From NCBI RefSeq assembly GCF_008704555.1, contig NZ_CP023702.1, forward strand, positions 1,426,001-1,490,000: DNA of 64,000 nt. The letters run 5' to 3'. The position numbers were made by a program, and so were the translations under genes. Source of the stretch: Streptomyces nitrosporeus (GTDB taxonomy: Bacteria; Actinomycetota; Actinomycetes; Streptomycetales; Streptomycetaceae). Of this stretch, positions 44,997-53,444 are shown piece by piece. Position 1 is the stretch's first letter, and every line of letters starts with the position of its first letter. Under the pieces are notes generated by a model. That model had not been told where the DNA came from, searched no databases, and saw only the letters and a list, made by a program, of their open reading frames with translations.

Positions 44997-46382
44997 TCAG
45001 ACGGCGGGCGGAACCCGGTGGGCCTTGACGTAGCGGGCGGGGTCGTTGCGGTAGGTCGTCCGCCAGTGGCGCGCGGTCTGCTCGGCGAACGTCTCGTCCG
45101 TGTCCAGGATCTCGTCGAGCGGGTCCAGGTAGGCAGGCGCTTCGGGTTGTTCGAGTCCGGCGAGGACGCGGGCCTCCAGGCCCGCGCGTGCCAGTGCGAG
45201 GAGCCGGCCGGCCAGGTCGCGGGCGGTGTCTCCGCCCAGGCGGGTGGCCAGCCCGTCCGCGGGCAGGGCCCGTTGCGCCGCTTCGGTCTCCTCGGGCGTG
45301 TAGTGCCTGAGGAGTTCCCAGGCGGCCTCACGCGAGGGCGCGTGGTACGTCAGTCCGGTCCACAGGGCCGGCAGCGCGGGAATGTGCGGGTACGGCGGGC
45401 CGTCGGGTGCGCGGGTCTCCAGGTTCCGTCGGACGCGGACCGTGGTGTAGATCTGGTCGAGGTGGGAGAGCCAGTCGTCCCAGCCGGCAAAGGTCCCGTC
45501 GTCGAAACCGTCGCGGAGATGGTCGGCGAATGTCCGGGGTCCCGCGAGGCGGTAACCGGTGGGACTGTGGCGGTAGATCATGGGCAGGCCCAGCGCCCAG
45601 TCGGTCAGGGCCTTCGCGGTGAGCGGGGTACGTAGCGCGGGTCCCGGGGAACCGACTCGCCTGGGATCCATGCGGAGCCAGTCGCGGCAGCGGTGGGAGA
45701 GGACACCGTCGAGCCGTCCGGCGTACAGCGGTGAGTTGACGAGCAGCGCCGCGACGACGGGCGAGGCGGCGGCCTGGACGCGGAGCTTCGAGGCCAGGTC
45801 GTCCTCGGAGAGGTGGTCCAGCGTGGTCTGCGTCGAGGTCGACAGCCTCATGATGTGCGGTGCCCCCTCGCCCTCCGGACCGAGGCCGGCGAAGTACGTC
45901 CGCATGACCCCGCCGCGCACGGTGGGCACCCAAGGAGCGGTGTCGACCCGGTCGAAGGGGAGATTTCCCCCGGGGACGATGGCCAGGCCGTGCTGCCCGG
46001 CCAGCGCGGCCATGTCTTCCATGGTGCGGCGCATGGCCGCCACCAGAGTGACCAGGTCGTCCGCGGGAGGGGACGAGTACTCCAGCTGACCGCCGTGTTC
46101 GAGCGTGAGTTTCGTACCGTCCGGAAGGTGGACTCCCGTCAGGACCTCTCCGGCCCACCGCGGTGAACCGCCCCGCTCCCGCAGTACCTGCCGCAGGAGG
46201 GCGGCCATGCCGTGCGGCCCGCCGTAGGGAGCGGCGAGGCCGGTCGTCTCGTCCAGCACCCCCGCCTCGACCTCAAGGCCGATACGTTCGCGCGCGCCCG
46301 GAGGGGCGAGGAACGCTTCGGGCAGGTCCGGGACACGCAGACGCGGACGGCTACGGCTGCTGTGCTGCTCCTGCGTGCTCAT
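44997..46382 (-). CDS. Glutamate-cysteine ligase-like protein (GCS2/EgtA family)
   Basis: A 461-residue ATP-grasp-like GCS2 ligase. The family marks are RIGLEVEAGVLDETTG at about residue 35, TLEHGGQLEYSSPPADDL near 95 (substrate and Mg binding), and APHIMRLSTSTQTTLDH around 178. EgtA proteins make gamma-glutamylcysteine for ergothioneine, but no egtB, C, D or E is adjacent. Its ATG overlaps the stop of the amino-acid oxidase gene (ATGA). The pair suggests formation of a gamma-glutamyl or other amide from an oxidised amino acid, perhaps in a small natural-product pathway. Substrate unknown. Confidence 0.78.
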   Translation of the reverse strand: MSTQEQHSSRSRPRLRVPDLPEAFLAPPGARERIGLEVEAGVLDETTGLAAPYGGPHGMAALLRQVLRERGGSPRWAGEVLTGVHLPDGTKLTLEHGGQLEYSSPPADDLVTLVAAMRRTMEDMAALAGQHGLAIVPGGNLPFDRVDTAPWVPTVRGGVMRTYFAGLGPEGEGAPHIMRLSTSTQTTLDHLSEDDLASKLRVQAAASPVVAALLVNSPLYAGRLDGVLSHRCRDWLRMDPRRVGSPGPALRTPLTAKALTDWALGLPMIYRHSPTGYRLAGPRTFADHLRDGFDDGTFAGWDDWLSHLDQIYTTVRVRRNLETRAPDGPPYPHIPALPALWTGLTYHAPSREAAWELLRHYTPEETEAAQRALPADGLATRLGGDTARDLAGRLLALARAGLEARVLAGLEQPEAPAYLDPLDEILDTDETFAEQTARHWRTTYRNDPARYVKAHRVPPAV

Positions 46383-47941
46383 GTCGTAGCTCCTTGCCTG
46401 ATGAGGTCTTCCGTCCCGCCGTTCGTGTCCCGCTCCCGCACGGTGGCGGGCAGGCGGTCCAGTAAGTGGCTGACGGCCCGGAGGGCGGACTGGGCGGCCC
46501 CTTGCATCCACGCGTGGGCGGCCGAGAGGTGCTCGCCCGCGAAGAAGAGGCGGGGGTCGCTCACCGGATGCGGCGTCGCAAGGCTGTCGAGGTATCTCGT
46601 GTGCTCTCCTGGAGCGAGGTAGGCGAAAGACCCCCCGCTCATTCCGGGCTGGTCGTCCCAGTCCCAGTGCAGGATGTCGTCGATGTCGTCGCAGATGCCC
46701 GGATGCAGCTGTTCCAGACTCCGCATCACGACCCGGTCGCGGTCCGCCCGCGCCAGCGCGGTGAAGCGCCTTGCGTGCGGGCCCCAGAGGTAGGCGCCCG
46801 TAAGCACTCCTGGCTCGTGTGACAGTTCACGGCTCCGGGCGGTCAGCCGGTGGGGTGAGGGCACACCGGCTACGGGAACGGTACGGGCGTTGTCCGACGG
46901 GTACCAGCACTGCTGGATCGGGAGATCGGTGAAACTCCCTCCGCCGTAGATGCCGTCGTTGATCTCCCAGCTTCGCCGGCGGAGGTGCACCAGGGTCTTG
47001 GTGCTGCTCGCATAGGTGAGACTGCGGACCGCTTGTGCTTGCCGGTGGGGCAGCTCCGGGGTGATGGCGATCTGGTCGAGAGTGGTCAGCGGGACGCAGG
47101 CCACCACGGCGTCGTGCGACTCGTCGACAGGCCGCCCTATGGACCGGCCGCTGATCCGCGCCGCGCCGGAGGACAGGTGTACGGCGTCGATCCGCGTGGA
47201 CAGGCGAAGCGTTCCCGGTCTCAGGCGCCGTACGAACTCACGGATCAGGGTGTCCATCCCGCCGACGATCTCAAGGGGCGCGGCGTGGAAGAGACCGAAG
47301 TAGTCGACGAGCACTTCGAGGAGGGAGGCGTGCTCATAGTGCACCAGTCCGCTGGTGTGCCCGAGCAGGTCCCAGGCCTCCTCGGAGAATTTCCGGCGGG
47401 CGAACTGCCACAGGGAGGTCGACATCAGCTCGTCCAGGGCCGCGTCCTGCCAGTGGCCTTCCAGGACGCTGGTCTGCTGTGCGGGGGTGAGGCCGTCCCA
47501 CGCGGTACTCAGTACACGGTCCAGCCACGCTCTCGGTTCGCCGTGGTCGGCGATGTCGAGACCGTAGGCCGAATACAGTTGCTGGGCTTGACTCAAACGC
47601 ACCCGTCTGCCGCGCAGATGGTAATACCCTTCCGGATTCAGGTTGATGAAGGGACGGGTCCGCAACCCGAACTTCTGTACGTAGTGCAGGACGCATTCGT
47701 GATTCCCCGGGATACGCATAGCGCCCACATCGGCGTAGGTGCCGTCCCAGAACCGGTGTGTACGCACCCGCCCACCGGGGCGTTCAGCCCGTTCATAGAC
47801 CACGGCGTCCACCCCGCGCCGCTGGAGTTCATAGGCGGAAACCAGCCCCGCCAGCCCGCCGCCGATGATTCCGACACGCAGGGGGGAAGACCGCACCGCC
47901 GTACGCAGTTCATCCGGAAAAGCAAAGCATCGATCGAACAA
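46379..47941 (-). CDS. FAD-dependent L-amino acid/amine oxidase
   Basis: A 520-residue flavin amine oxidase. The N-terminal FAD motif is VGIIGGGLAGLVSAYELQRRG, then ERPGGRVRTHRFWDGTYADVGAMRIPGNH, which is typical of L-amino acid oxidases (the GAMR motif). The C-terminal flavin block is FFAGEHLSAAHAWMQGAAQSAL. It would turn an amino acid into the imine/keto acid with release of ammonia and hydrogen peroxide. It is first in a two-gene operon with the GCS2 ligase and divergent from a GNAT gene. Confidence 0.87.
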   Translation of the reverse strand: MFDRCFAFPDELRTAVRSSPLRVGIIGGGLAGLVSAYELQRRGVDAVVYERAERPGGRVRTHRFWDGTYADVGAMRIPGNHECVLHYVQKFGLRTRPFINLNPEGYYHLRGRRVRLSQAQQLYSAYGLDIADHGEPRAWLDRVLSTAWDGLTPAQQTSVLEGHWQDAALDELMSTSLWQFARRKFSEEAWDLLGHTSGLVHYEHASLLEVLVDYFGLFHAAPLEIVGGMDTLIREFVRRLRPGTLRLSTRIDAVHLSSGAARISGRSIGRPVDESHDAVVACVPLTTLDQIAITPELPHRQAQAVRSLTYASSTKTLVHLRRRSWEINDGIYGGGSFTDLPIQQCWYPSDNARTVPVAGVPSPHRLTARSRELSHEPGVLTGAYLWGPHARRFTALARADRDRVVMRSLEQLHPGICDDIDDILHWDWDDQPGMSGGSFAYLAPGEHTRYLDSLATPHPVSDPRLFFAGEHLSAAHAWMQGAAQSALRAVSHLLDRLPATVRERDTNGGTEDLIRQGATT

Positions 47942-48205
47942 CTCTTCACATCCCTCTTCCTATGCCCTGCTCCCGGAATCTGGTGTTATGCGCCCACCGC
48001 AACGGAGTTCTCCGGGGCCGCGAACACAGAATATGAATGGTCATCCGCACCACAGACGAAACGTTCAGCCGTCGATGACCTCGCTCGGGGGCCACACCCA
48101 CGACCGAACCGACGGGCCGCCGGACCGGGGCACACCCTGGAGCGCCCGTGCCCGTACCCGCGCCCGCGCTCGCGCCGGGGAACCCGCCGAGGCCGGCTGA
48201 AACCG

Positions 48206-48751
48206 ATGGCTGCCGATCTTGACGCGCCTGACGAGTGTGAAGTCAGATGCGGTGTCGAGTTCGCCCTCAGAAGCGGTGCCACCGTACAGGAGTTCAGTGT
48301 GTTCATAGCAGAAGAAAATGCTTTCGATCCTGAGGAGATGCTCAGCCTCTACGCATCGGTCGGCTGGGAGGGCTACACCAAGGACATCGGCAAACTCTGC
48401 CGCGGCCTGCTGAACTCGCATCTCGTCATCACCGCACGGGACGGTTCAGGAACGCTCCTCGGACTGGCCCGCACCATCTCCGACGACGAACACATCTGCT
48501 ACGTCCAGGATGTCGTGGTCAATCCCAGGTATCACAGGCAGGGCATAGGCCGGGCCCTGATCGAGGACCTCATGCCGCGCTACTCGCACTGCCGCTTCTT
48601 CCTCCTGTCCACGGACCACGAGTCGGCACCGGAGGGCAAGCGCAACCACGCGTTCTACCGGAGTCTGGGCTTCCTGTCCTACGAGGAAAAAGAGATGGCG
48701 GGATTCGGCCTGCCCAGGAACCGCCCGGACCTGCGCGACATGGCACCGTAG
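48206..48751 (+). CDS. GNAT-family N-acetyltransferase
   Basis: A 181-residue GNAT acetyltransferase. The acetyl-CoA loop appears as QDVVVNPRYHRQGIGRALIEDLM (R-x-x-G-x-G/A core), followed by NHAFYRSLGFLSYEEKEM, a classic GNAT end. ATG 48206 is chosen as the first good start in frame; the long open frame before it runs antisense to the oxidase gene and is not believed. It is divergent from the oxidase/GCS2 operon with about 260 bases between, so it may act in the same pathway. Confidence 0.8.
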   Translation: MAADLDAPDECEVRCGVEFALRSGATVQEFSVFIAEENAFDPEEMLSLYASVGWEGYTKDIGKLCRGLLNSHLVITARDGSGTLLGLARTISDDEHICYVQDVVVNPRYHRQGIGRALIEDLMPRYSHCRFFLLSTDHESAPEGKRNHAFYRSLGFLSYEEKEMAGFGLPRNRPDLRDMAP

Positions 48752-48923
48752 ACAGGATTCCTACGCGGTCCGGACAGCCCCTGGCCCCCCTTCCGGCCGG
48801 CCTCTGCCACTGCTCCCGCCTTCGACGGCCGGCCGCCCTCGCGCCCCTGGGCACGGCGGGGAGGGCAGAACCGCGCGAGTCGGCGGCGTGGCCGTACGAG
48901 GGGGCGTTCACCGCGCCCTGGAC

Positions 48924-48967
48924 AGCCGTGAGCCCACCGCGCGGGCGTGCGCGGTGGGCTCACGGCT
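48924..48967. terminator. Strong hairpin between GNAT and DUF397 genes
   Basis: Perfect 19-bp stem (48924-48942 and 48949-48967) with a 6-nt loop, 13 bases beyond the DUF397 stop. It can serve both convergent transcripts. Confidence 0.8.
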
Positions 48968-48980
48968 CGGCACACGCCGG

Positions 48981-49196
48981 TCAGACGGAGCCGAACTCGC
49001 CGGTCTTGACCCCGGCGACGAAGGAAGCGAACGCGCCGGCGGGGACGGTCAGCACCGGGCCGCCGGGGACCTTCGAGTCACGGACCGGGACAGCGCCGGT
49101 GGCAGCCGCACGCGCCGGGGCCCACTCGACACAGGTTCCGCCGTTGCCGCTGTAGGAGGACTTGATCCACTCGGAAGGGGGAACGTCGGTCATCAC
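48981..49196 (-). CDS. DUF397 protein
   Basis: A 71-residue DUF397 protein with the characteristic WIKSSYSGNGGTCVEWAP start, VRDSKVPGGPVLTVPAGAFASFVAGV end. These small proteins are encoded next to XRE/DUF5753 regulators across Streptomyces, as in the WhiJ system, and are thought to bind or antagonise the partner. GTG 49196 overlaps the regulator stop by GTGA and has AAAGGG seven bases upstream; ATG 49193 is the alternative. Confidence 0.9.
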   Translation of the reverse strand: MMTDVPPSEWIKSSYSGNGGTCVEWAPARAAATGAVPVRDSKVPGGPVLTVPAGAFASFVAGVKTGEFGSV

Positions 49197-50047
49197 GGGG
49201 TGCCCTTTCGTACCTCATTGATCATGGCCACGGATGCCGCCTGGGACAGCGATTCGGCCTGTAGTTGATGGTAGGCCCTCACCAGCGGTAGCACGGAGGG
49301 GAGTTCACGGTCCAGGCTCCCCTGCGTCTCCGACTCCACATAGGAGATCACGGAACGATCGGACAGGGTCAACAGATTGACCGAGCGATTGAACGGCCGG
49401 CGTTCCCCCATGGTGTAGGGAGCCAGCTGAAGCATGGTGTTCGGCTGTTCAGCGAACTCGATCAGGTGGGCCAGCTGGCGGTCCATGACCCCGGCTCCCC
49501 CGATGGGCCGGCGTACGCAGCTCTCGTCCAGCACGGCGATCACCACGGGCGGCACGCGACGCACGAGAGCCGCCTGCCGCTCCACCAACGCCTCGACCCG
49601 TTCGGAAGCCTGTTCCGGGGTGATCGCGCCCCATCTCACCCGTTGCTCCTCCAGCACAGCCGCGTACTCGGTCGTCTGGAGCAGACCCGGGATCACGCCC
49701 ACCTCGAAGAACCGGACCTCCGCCGCCCGTGCTTCCTGTCCCAGGTACTCCGGGAACCCTTCCAGCAGACTGCCGTTGCGGAGCTCGCTCCAGGTCCGTT
49801 CGAACGCGTCCGCCGTGCCCGAGAGGCCCAGCACCGTGTCCAGACTCCTCGAAAAGCGGAGAGTCGGCGGCTTACGACCAGTTTCGATGGCTGAGATGTG
49901 CCTGCCCGAGTAATCGACCCGGACAGCCAGGTCGTCCTGGGTCCAGCCCTGCGCTTCACGGAAACGACGAAGGCGTGCCCCGAACGCTGCTTGCGGGCTC
50001 GCCTCGGGGTTCAGCTCCTTGCGGTTGACCAACGTGCCCTCCGTCAC
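49193..50047 (-). CDS. XRE-family regulator with DUF5753 (WhiJ-like)
   Basis: A 284-residue regulator. An N-terminal helix-turn-helix (FGARLRRFREAQGWTQDDLAVRVDYSGRHISAIETG, about residues 22-57) is followed by the DUF5753 domain: FFEVGVIPGLLQTTEYAAVL, VVIAVLDESCVRRPIGG, and MLQLAPYTMGERRPFNRSVNLLTL. GTG start. It is coupled to the downstream DUF397 gene. In WhiJ-type loci such regulators control development or secondary metabolism. Here three small ORFs are transcribed divergently from it. Confidence 0.9.
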   Translation of the reverse strand: MTEGTLVNRKELNPEASPQAAFGARLRRFREAQGWTQDDLAVRVDYSGRHISAIETGRKPPTLRFSRSLDTVLGLSGTADAFERTWSELRNGSLLEGFPEYLGQEARAAEVRFFEVGVIPGLLQTTEYAAVLEEQRVRWGAITPEQASERVEALVERQAALVRRVPPVVIAVLDESCVRRPIGGAGVMDRQLAHLIEFAEQPNTMLQLAPYTMGERRPFNRSVNLLTLSDRSVISYVESETQGSLDRELPSVLPLVRAYHQLQAESLSQAASVAMINEVRKGTP

Positions 50048-50124
50048 AGAAACGTTGAAGGTGGCTGACTCTAGGGCAATGCTGAGCCCGCTTGGTAGTC
50101 ACATCACTACGGAGAGGAGCCGCC

Positions 50125-50382
50125 ATGCCTGAGCGGAACGGTCCCCCGGACGGACAGGAGCCCCATCCCCCGGCCGTCGGAACGCTCGTCGTGGACACCG
50201 GGCACGGTGGCCGGGTGGGTGAGTTCCGAGGGATCGCGGGCCCGTACTGGTCGTTGCGGCCGGTCAGTGGCGGGGCGGAGTGGGAGGCGGAGCCGGAGCG
50301 GGTGCGTCCCGTGGATCGCATAGAGCGGCTGCGGGCGGAGAACGCCCGGTGCAACGCCCGTAGTGAGGGGCGGGTGTTGTGA
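50125..50382 (+). CDS. Small conserved-type protein divergent from the XRE gene
   Basis: An 85-residue acidic-to-neutral protein starting at ATG 50125 behind a strong GGAGAGGAG site. Visible are the VGTLVVDTGHGGRVGEFRGIAGPYWSLRPVSGG block and a C-terminal VRPVDRIERLRAENARCNAR helix. This pattern recurs in small proteins beside XRE/DUF397 pairs in Streptomyces, but its function is not known. The stop overlaps the next GTG start. Confidence 0.6.
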   Translation: MPERNGPPDGQEPHPPAVGTLVVDTGHGGRVGEFRGIAGPYWSLRPVSGGAEWEAEPERVRPVDRIERLRAENARCNARSEGRVL

Positions 50383-50639
50383 AGCGCCGTTTCCGTTTCC
50401 CGCGCTGGTCGTTGGTGCCCATCGGGGGCGAGCCGGACGTTCCCGTGACGGCGTTCACGTTGCGGTGCCTGTGGGTGGACGACGACGGCCGCGCGTGCGG
50501 GGCCGGGTCCGGGCCACGCGAGGACTCCGATGCCGCGAAACGGTGGGCGTGGGGGCACGGGGAGACCTGCCGGGAGCACGTCCGGTTCTCCGGGCGGATC
50601 ACCCGTCCGTGGACCATGCGGATTGACGGTCCGCTGTGA
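50379..50639 (+). CDS. Small hypothetical protein with two conserved-type cysteines
   Basis: An 86-residue protein, GTG start overlapping the previous stop (GTGA). It contains TLRCLWVDDDGRACGAGSGP and, later, WGHGETCREHVRF; the spaced Cys and His residues (C30, C40, H59, C63, H66 by approximate count) could bind zinc. It is coupled to genes on both sides by GTGA overlaps. Function unknown. Confidence 0.55.
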   Translation: MKRRFRFPRWSLVPIGGEPDVPVTAFTLRCLWVDDDGRACGAGSGPREDSDAAKRWAWGHGETCREHVRFSGRITRPWTMRIDGPL

Positions 50640-51043
50640 AGGTGGCGAGCGTGGCGGAGCGGAACAGCAGAACCCCTTCGCCCCTCCCCGTCCCGGGTGC
50701 CCCGCACCCCGACAACTCCGAGAAAGAGAGCCCAGCCGTGAACCGCTGTACCGCCACCACTCTGATCTCACCGCCGGAACCGTTCGCGGATCTGCTGGAG
50801 GACGCACGCCCCTCCCCCGTCCTGTGCGCGCTCGGTGAAAAACACGATGGGGACCACGCCCAGATGCTGTGGGACGACAGCGGCGACGAACTGGCCGCCT
50901 GGGTCCGCTGGGACAGCCGGCGCACCCGCCTCGCGCCCCTGCGCTGGTGTCCCGTCCAGAACGGGGCGGGGGAAGCGTGCGGCCTGTTCGCCGGTCATCC
51001 GTCCCGCCATGACTGGGAGATCAACGAGGCACCTGACGTCTGA
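50636..51043 (+). CDS. Hypothetical protein, third gene of the coupled set
   Basis: A 135-residue protein with a GTG start overlapping the previous stop. A GTG at 50738, preceded by AGAAAGAGAG, is an alternative start giving 101 residues; the first 34 residues are low-complexity and may not be translated. The C-terminal part has cysteine/histidine spacing (LCALGEKHDGDHAQMLWDD, WCPVQNGAGEACGLFAGHPSRHDWE) suggestive of metal binding. Function unknown. Confidence 0.5.
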   Translation: MKVASVAERNSRTPSPLPVPGAPHPDNSEKESPAVNRCTATTLISPPEPFADLLEDARPSPVLCALGEKHDGDHAQMLWDDSGDELAAWVRWDSRRTRLAPLRWCPVQNGAGEACGLFAGHPSRHDWEINEAPDV

Positions 51044-51388
51044 CGGGACAGTTCCCGAGCCCCGGCCGCCTCCTGCCCCCGGCTGTACGCGTGCGCCGCA
51101 CCCCCGTTCCGCGAACGGACAGTCGGCCACGGCCTCCGCGATGGCTTGGGCCCGGGCGGCCCGATGTGATCCGGTGTGATCCGGACCGGCGTACGCTCCC
51201 CTCCGCCACCGCGACATGCCGGTCCCCGCCCCACCATGGCCAGGGCCTGTCCGGCGGATCGTGCCGGGCGGCCTGTCGGCGCTGAACCGCCGACGGCGCT
51301 CCGCTGGAGAAGCCGCCGGGTGGAGCAGACCGGGGCCCGGCGATAAATACCTCGACAGCGGGCGTGCTGACCGGGGACGCTTCGCGCG
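51044..51388. other. 345-base gap before the second DinB gene
   Basis: No gene supported. It contains a direct repeat TGTGATCCGG twice in a row (51165-51184). The DinB start has only a weak ribosome site. Confidence 0.35.
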
Positions 51389-51895
51389 ATGACCAGAATC
51401 GATGACACACCGCCCGCGTGGGACGAGCGCACCCAGCTCACCACGTTTCTCGACTACGCGCGGGAGACCGCCCGCGCCAAGTGCGCCGGTGTCTCCGCGG
51501 AGAACGCCCGCAGGGCGCTCCTGCCGGGCTCGCCGCTGATGACAATGAGCGGAGTGATCAACCACCTGCGCTGGGTCGAGTACCACTGGTTCCAGGTGGT
51601 TTTCCTCGGCGAGGAAGACCAAGGCCCCTGGACCGATGAGGACCCCGACCGCGAGATGCGTATCGCCGTCGACTTCCCGCTCACGCAGTTGCTCGACGAG
51701 TACGCCGAACAGAGCGCCCGCTACCGCGAACTGGTCGCCGGGAACGACCTGGACGAGCGGGCCGAGGGAACCATCCGCGACGGTCTGCACGTCGACCTGC
51801 GCTGGATCCTCCTCCACCTCACCGAGGAGACGGCCCGCCACAACGGCCACCTGGACATCCTGCGCGAGCTGCTCGACGGCACGACCGGCGGCTGA
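51389..51895 (+). CDS. DinB-family protein (DUF664 type)
   Basis: A 168-residue DinB-like protein: TRIDDTPPAWDERTQLTTFLDYARETA at the start, VINHLRWVEYHWFQVVFLGE as the second helix with a metal-type histidine, and LRWILLHLTEETARHNGHLDILRELLDG at the end, where the H-x3-H pattern completes the usual metal site. It is the common DUF664/mycothiol-transferase-like form in actinobacteria. It is not clearly linked to neighbouring genes. Confidence 0.82.
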   Translation: MTRIDDTPPAWDERTQLTTFLDYARETARAKCAGVSAENARRALLPGSPLMTMSGVINHLRWVEYHWFQVVFLGEEDQGPWTDEDPDREMRIAVDFPLTQLLDEYAEQSARYRELVAGNDLDERAEGTIRDGLHVDLRWILLHLTEETARHNGHLDILRELLDGTTGG

Positions 51896-52029
51896 GGGCT
51901 GTCCCGTAACCGCTGGTCAGGAGTGAGACGATCCTGGTCTGGCAGGGCGGACGCCGTCCTGCTCGTGGACCGAACCCCGGCGCCGGCCTCCCCGGAGCCC
52001 GTGGTGAGTGTCCCGCATTCGGAAGGGAC

Positions 52030-52365
52030 ATGAGGATGGGCGTTGACGTAGTGCTGATGCAGGTGACGCAACGAGGTACGAGCCCCAAGAAGCGTCGGCT
52101 GACCACGGTGGAGTTCGTGCAGGACGAAGCGGATCTGTTCTCCGGCCTGTGCGTGAACAGCAGTCTGCCGATGCTCAACCGCGTGGACCCGTACCGCACC
52201 CAGATCCTTACGCCGGCGGACATGCCTCAGTTCATCTCCGAGGTCGAAGCCACCTGTGACCTGGTGAAGGGGCAACGGGAGCGGGACATCCTGCGGAAGA
52301 TCCACGAGCTGGCCGAGCGTTGCGCGGAAGCCGCGAGTCTGGAACTCCATCTCCAGGGCGACTAA
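52030..52365 (+). CDS. Hypothetical protein whose stop codon is an IS target site
   Basis: A 111-residue cytoplasmic protein with an AAGGGA site before ATG 52030 (ATG 52036 is an in-frame alternative). The sequence is alpha/beta with a helical, charged C-terminal half (GQRERDILRKIHELAERCAEAASLELHL). I do not recognise the family. Its stop TAA (52363-52365) is the 3-base target duplication of the adjacent insertion sequence, and before both insertions the stop was probably TAG, so the protein was left intact. Confidence 0.55.
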   Translation: MRMGVDVVLMQVTQRGTSPKKRRLTTVEFVQDEADLFSGLCVNSSLPMLNRVDPYRTQILTPADMPQFISEVEATCDLVKGQRERDILRKIHELAERCAEAASLELHLQGD

Positions 52366-53432
52366 CGACCTCGTGCATGGTTGGCGGTGACGTTGGCCCT
52401 GCCGGTTCGTTAGGCCGTTCGTGGTGGGGATGCAGGCGCGTGGGCTGATCATGTCGGAGCGTCGGGTCACGGGCCTTTCAACGGCTGTGATTGCCGATCT
52501 GGTAGCGGAGTTGGGGCCGGTCTGGCAGGCCATCAGGGATGCCGAACTGCTCGACCGACCGCGCCGGCGAGCGGTCGGAGCGGGCGCGAAGTACAAGCTG
52601 GTCTTCGTCGACCGACTCCTGGCCACACTTGTGCATCTGAGGCACGGCGTTACCCACGACGTGCTGGCCTGCTGGTTCCAGGTGGACCGGTCGACCATCA
52701 CCCGTGCGGTTGGCGAGATCCGGCCTCTACTGGCCGACCGCGGCTGTCGCATCGAGGGTGGTCTGCGGCTTCGCACGCTTGCCGATGTGATCGCCCATCT
52801 TGGCGCCACCGGCCAGACCGCACTGATGGACGCCACCGAGGTCCGAGTCCGTCGCCCAAGCGCACATCGCGGCGGACGCAGCCGGTTCATCTCCGGCAAG
52901 AGCCGCATCAACGCCATGAAAGCCCTCGTCGTCACCGACCAGCACGGACGACCACTGTTCTGCGGCGAGGTCCGGGCCGGATCCATCGCCGACATCACCC
53001 AAGCCCGTGACGCCGGCCTGGTCGACCTGCTCGCTGACACCATTGACCTGCAGATCCTTGCCGACGCCGGCTATCAGGGCCTCGCGGCGCAAACCTACGG
53101 CCAGGTCGTCACCCCGCCACGCAAACGCCGCGGCAAACACCTCGAACACCTGCAATGGCTGATGGCACACCACGAGGCCGCCCGCTTCGCCCACTCCTCA
53201 GCCAGAATCCCCGTCGAACACGGCATCGCCCACCTCAAGAACTGGAGGGCCCTCGCCCGGCATCACACCCGGCGAGAGAACCTGCCCGACACCATCCGAG
53301 CCGTTGCCGGACTCCTGACCGACCAACAAGCCACCCCCCGCACGAAGGCACTCGCACTGCCCGCCACACCCGCATGATCAAAACGCCGACCGCAACCTCA
53401 ACACGCCCTCGCCCCAACCATGCACGAGGTCG
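52366..53432 (+). mobile_element. IS5-family insertion sequence, 1067 bp, intact
   Basis: Bounded by perfect 19-base terminal repeats CGACCTCGTGCATGGTTGG (52366-52384) and its complement (53414-53432). A 3-base target duplication TAA is on both sides (52363-52365 and 53433-53435), fitting the T-N-A duplications of the IS1031-type group. It carries one complete transposase gene, so it may be active. Confidence 0.9.
52421..53377 (+). CDS. IS5-family transposase (HTH/DDE_Tnp_4 type)
   Basis: A 318-residue transposase, full length for the group. An N-terminal helix-turn-helix region (LVFVDRLLATLVHLRHGVTHDVLACWFQVDRSTITRAVGEI) is followed by the DDE domain: LMDATEVRVRRP (first Asp), ILADAGYQGL (second Asp), and RIPVEHGIAHLKNWRAL (Glu). 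All three acidic residues are present. The true start may be ATG 52451 (MSERRVTG), ten codons in. It occupies nearly the whole element. Confidence 0.92.
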   Translation: MVGMQARGLIMSERRVTGLSTAVIADLVAELGPVWQAIRDAELLDRPRRRAVGAGAKYKLVFVDRLLATLVHLRHGVTHDVLACWFQVDRSTITRAVGEIRPLLADRGCRIEGGLRLRTLADVIAHLGATGQTALMDATEVRVRRPSAHRGGRSRFISGKSRINAMKALVVTDQHGRPLFCGEVRAGSIADITQARDAGLVDLLADTIDLQILADAGYQGLAAQTYGQVVTPPRKRRGKHLEHLQWLMAHHEAARFAHSSARIPVEHGIAHLKNWRALARHHTRRENLPDTIRAVAGLLTDQQATPRTKALALPATPA

Positions 53433-53444
53433 TAAGACCGTGTC

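Noticed and set aside
44997..46382. Naming the GCS2 gene egtA
   Set aside because: No other ergothioneine gene is adjacent and it is coupled to an amino-acid oxidase, so only the family is given.
46985..48205. Long N-terminal extension of the GNAT gene
   Set aside because: The extension is antisense to the amino-acid oxidase and has no conserved motif; the GNAT fold is complete from ATG 48206.
51897..52029. A partial IS end starting GGCTGTCCCGTAA
   Set aside because: The motif resembles some IS termini, but no transposase sequence or second end could be matched in the 130 bases that follow.
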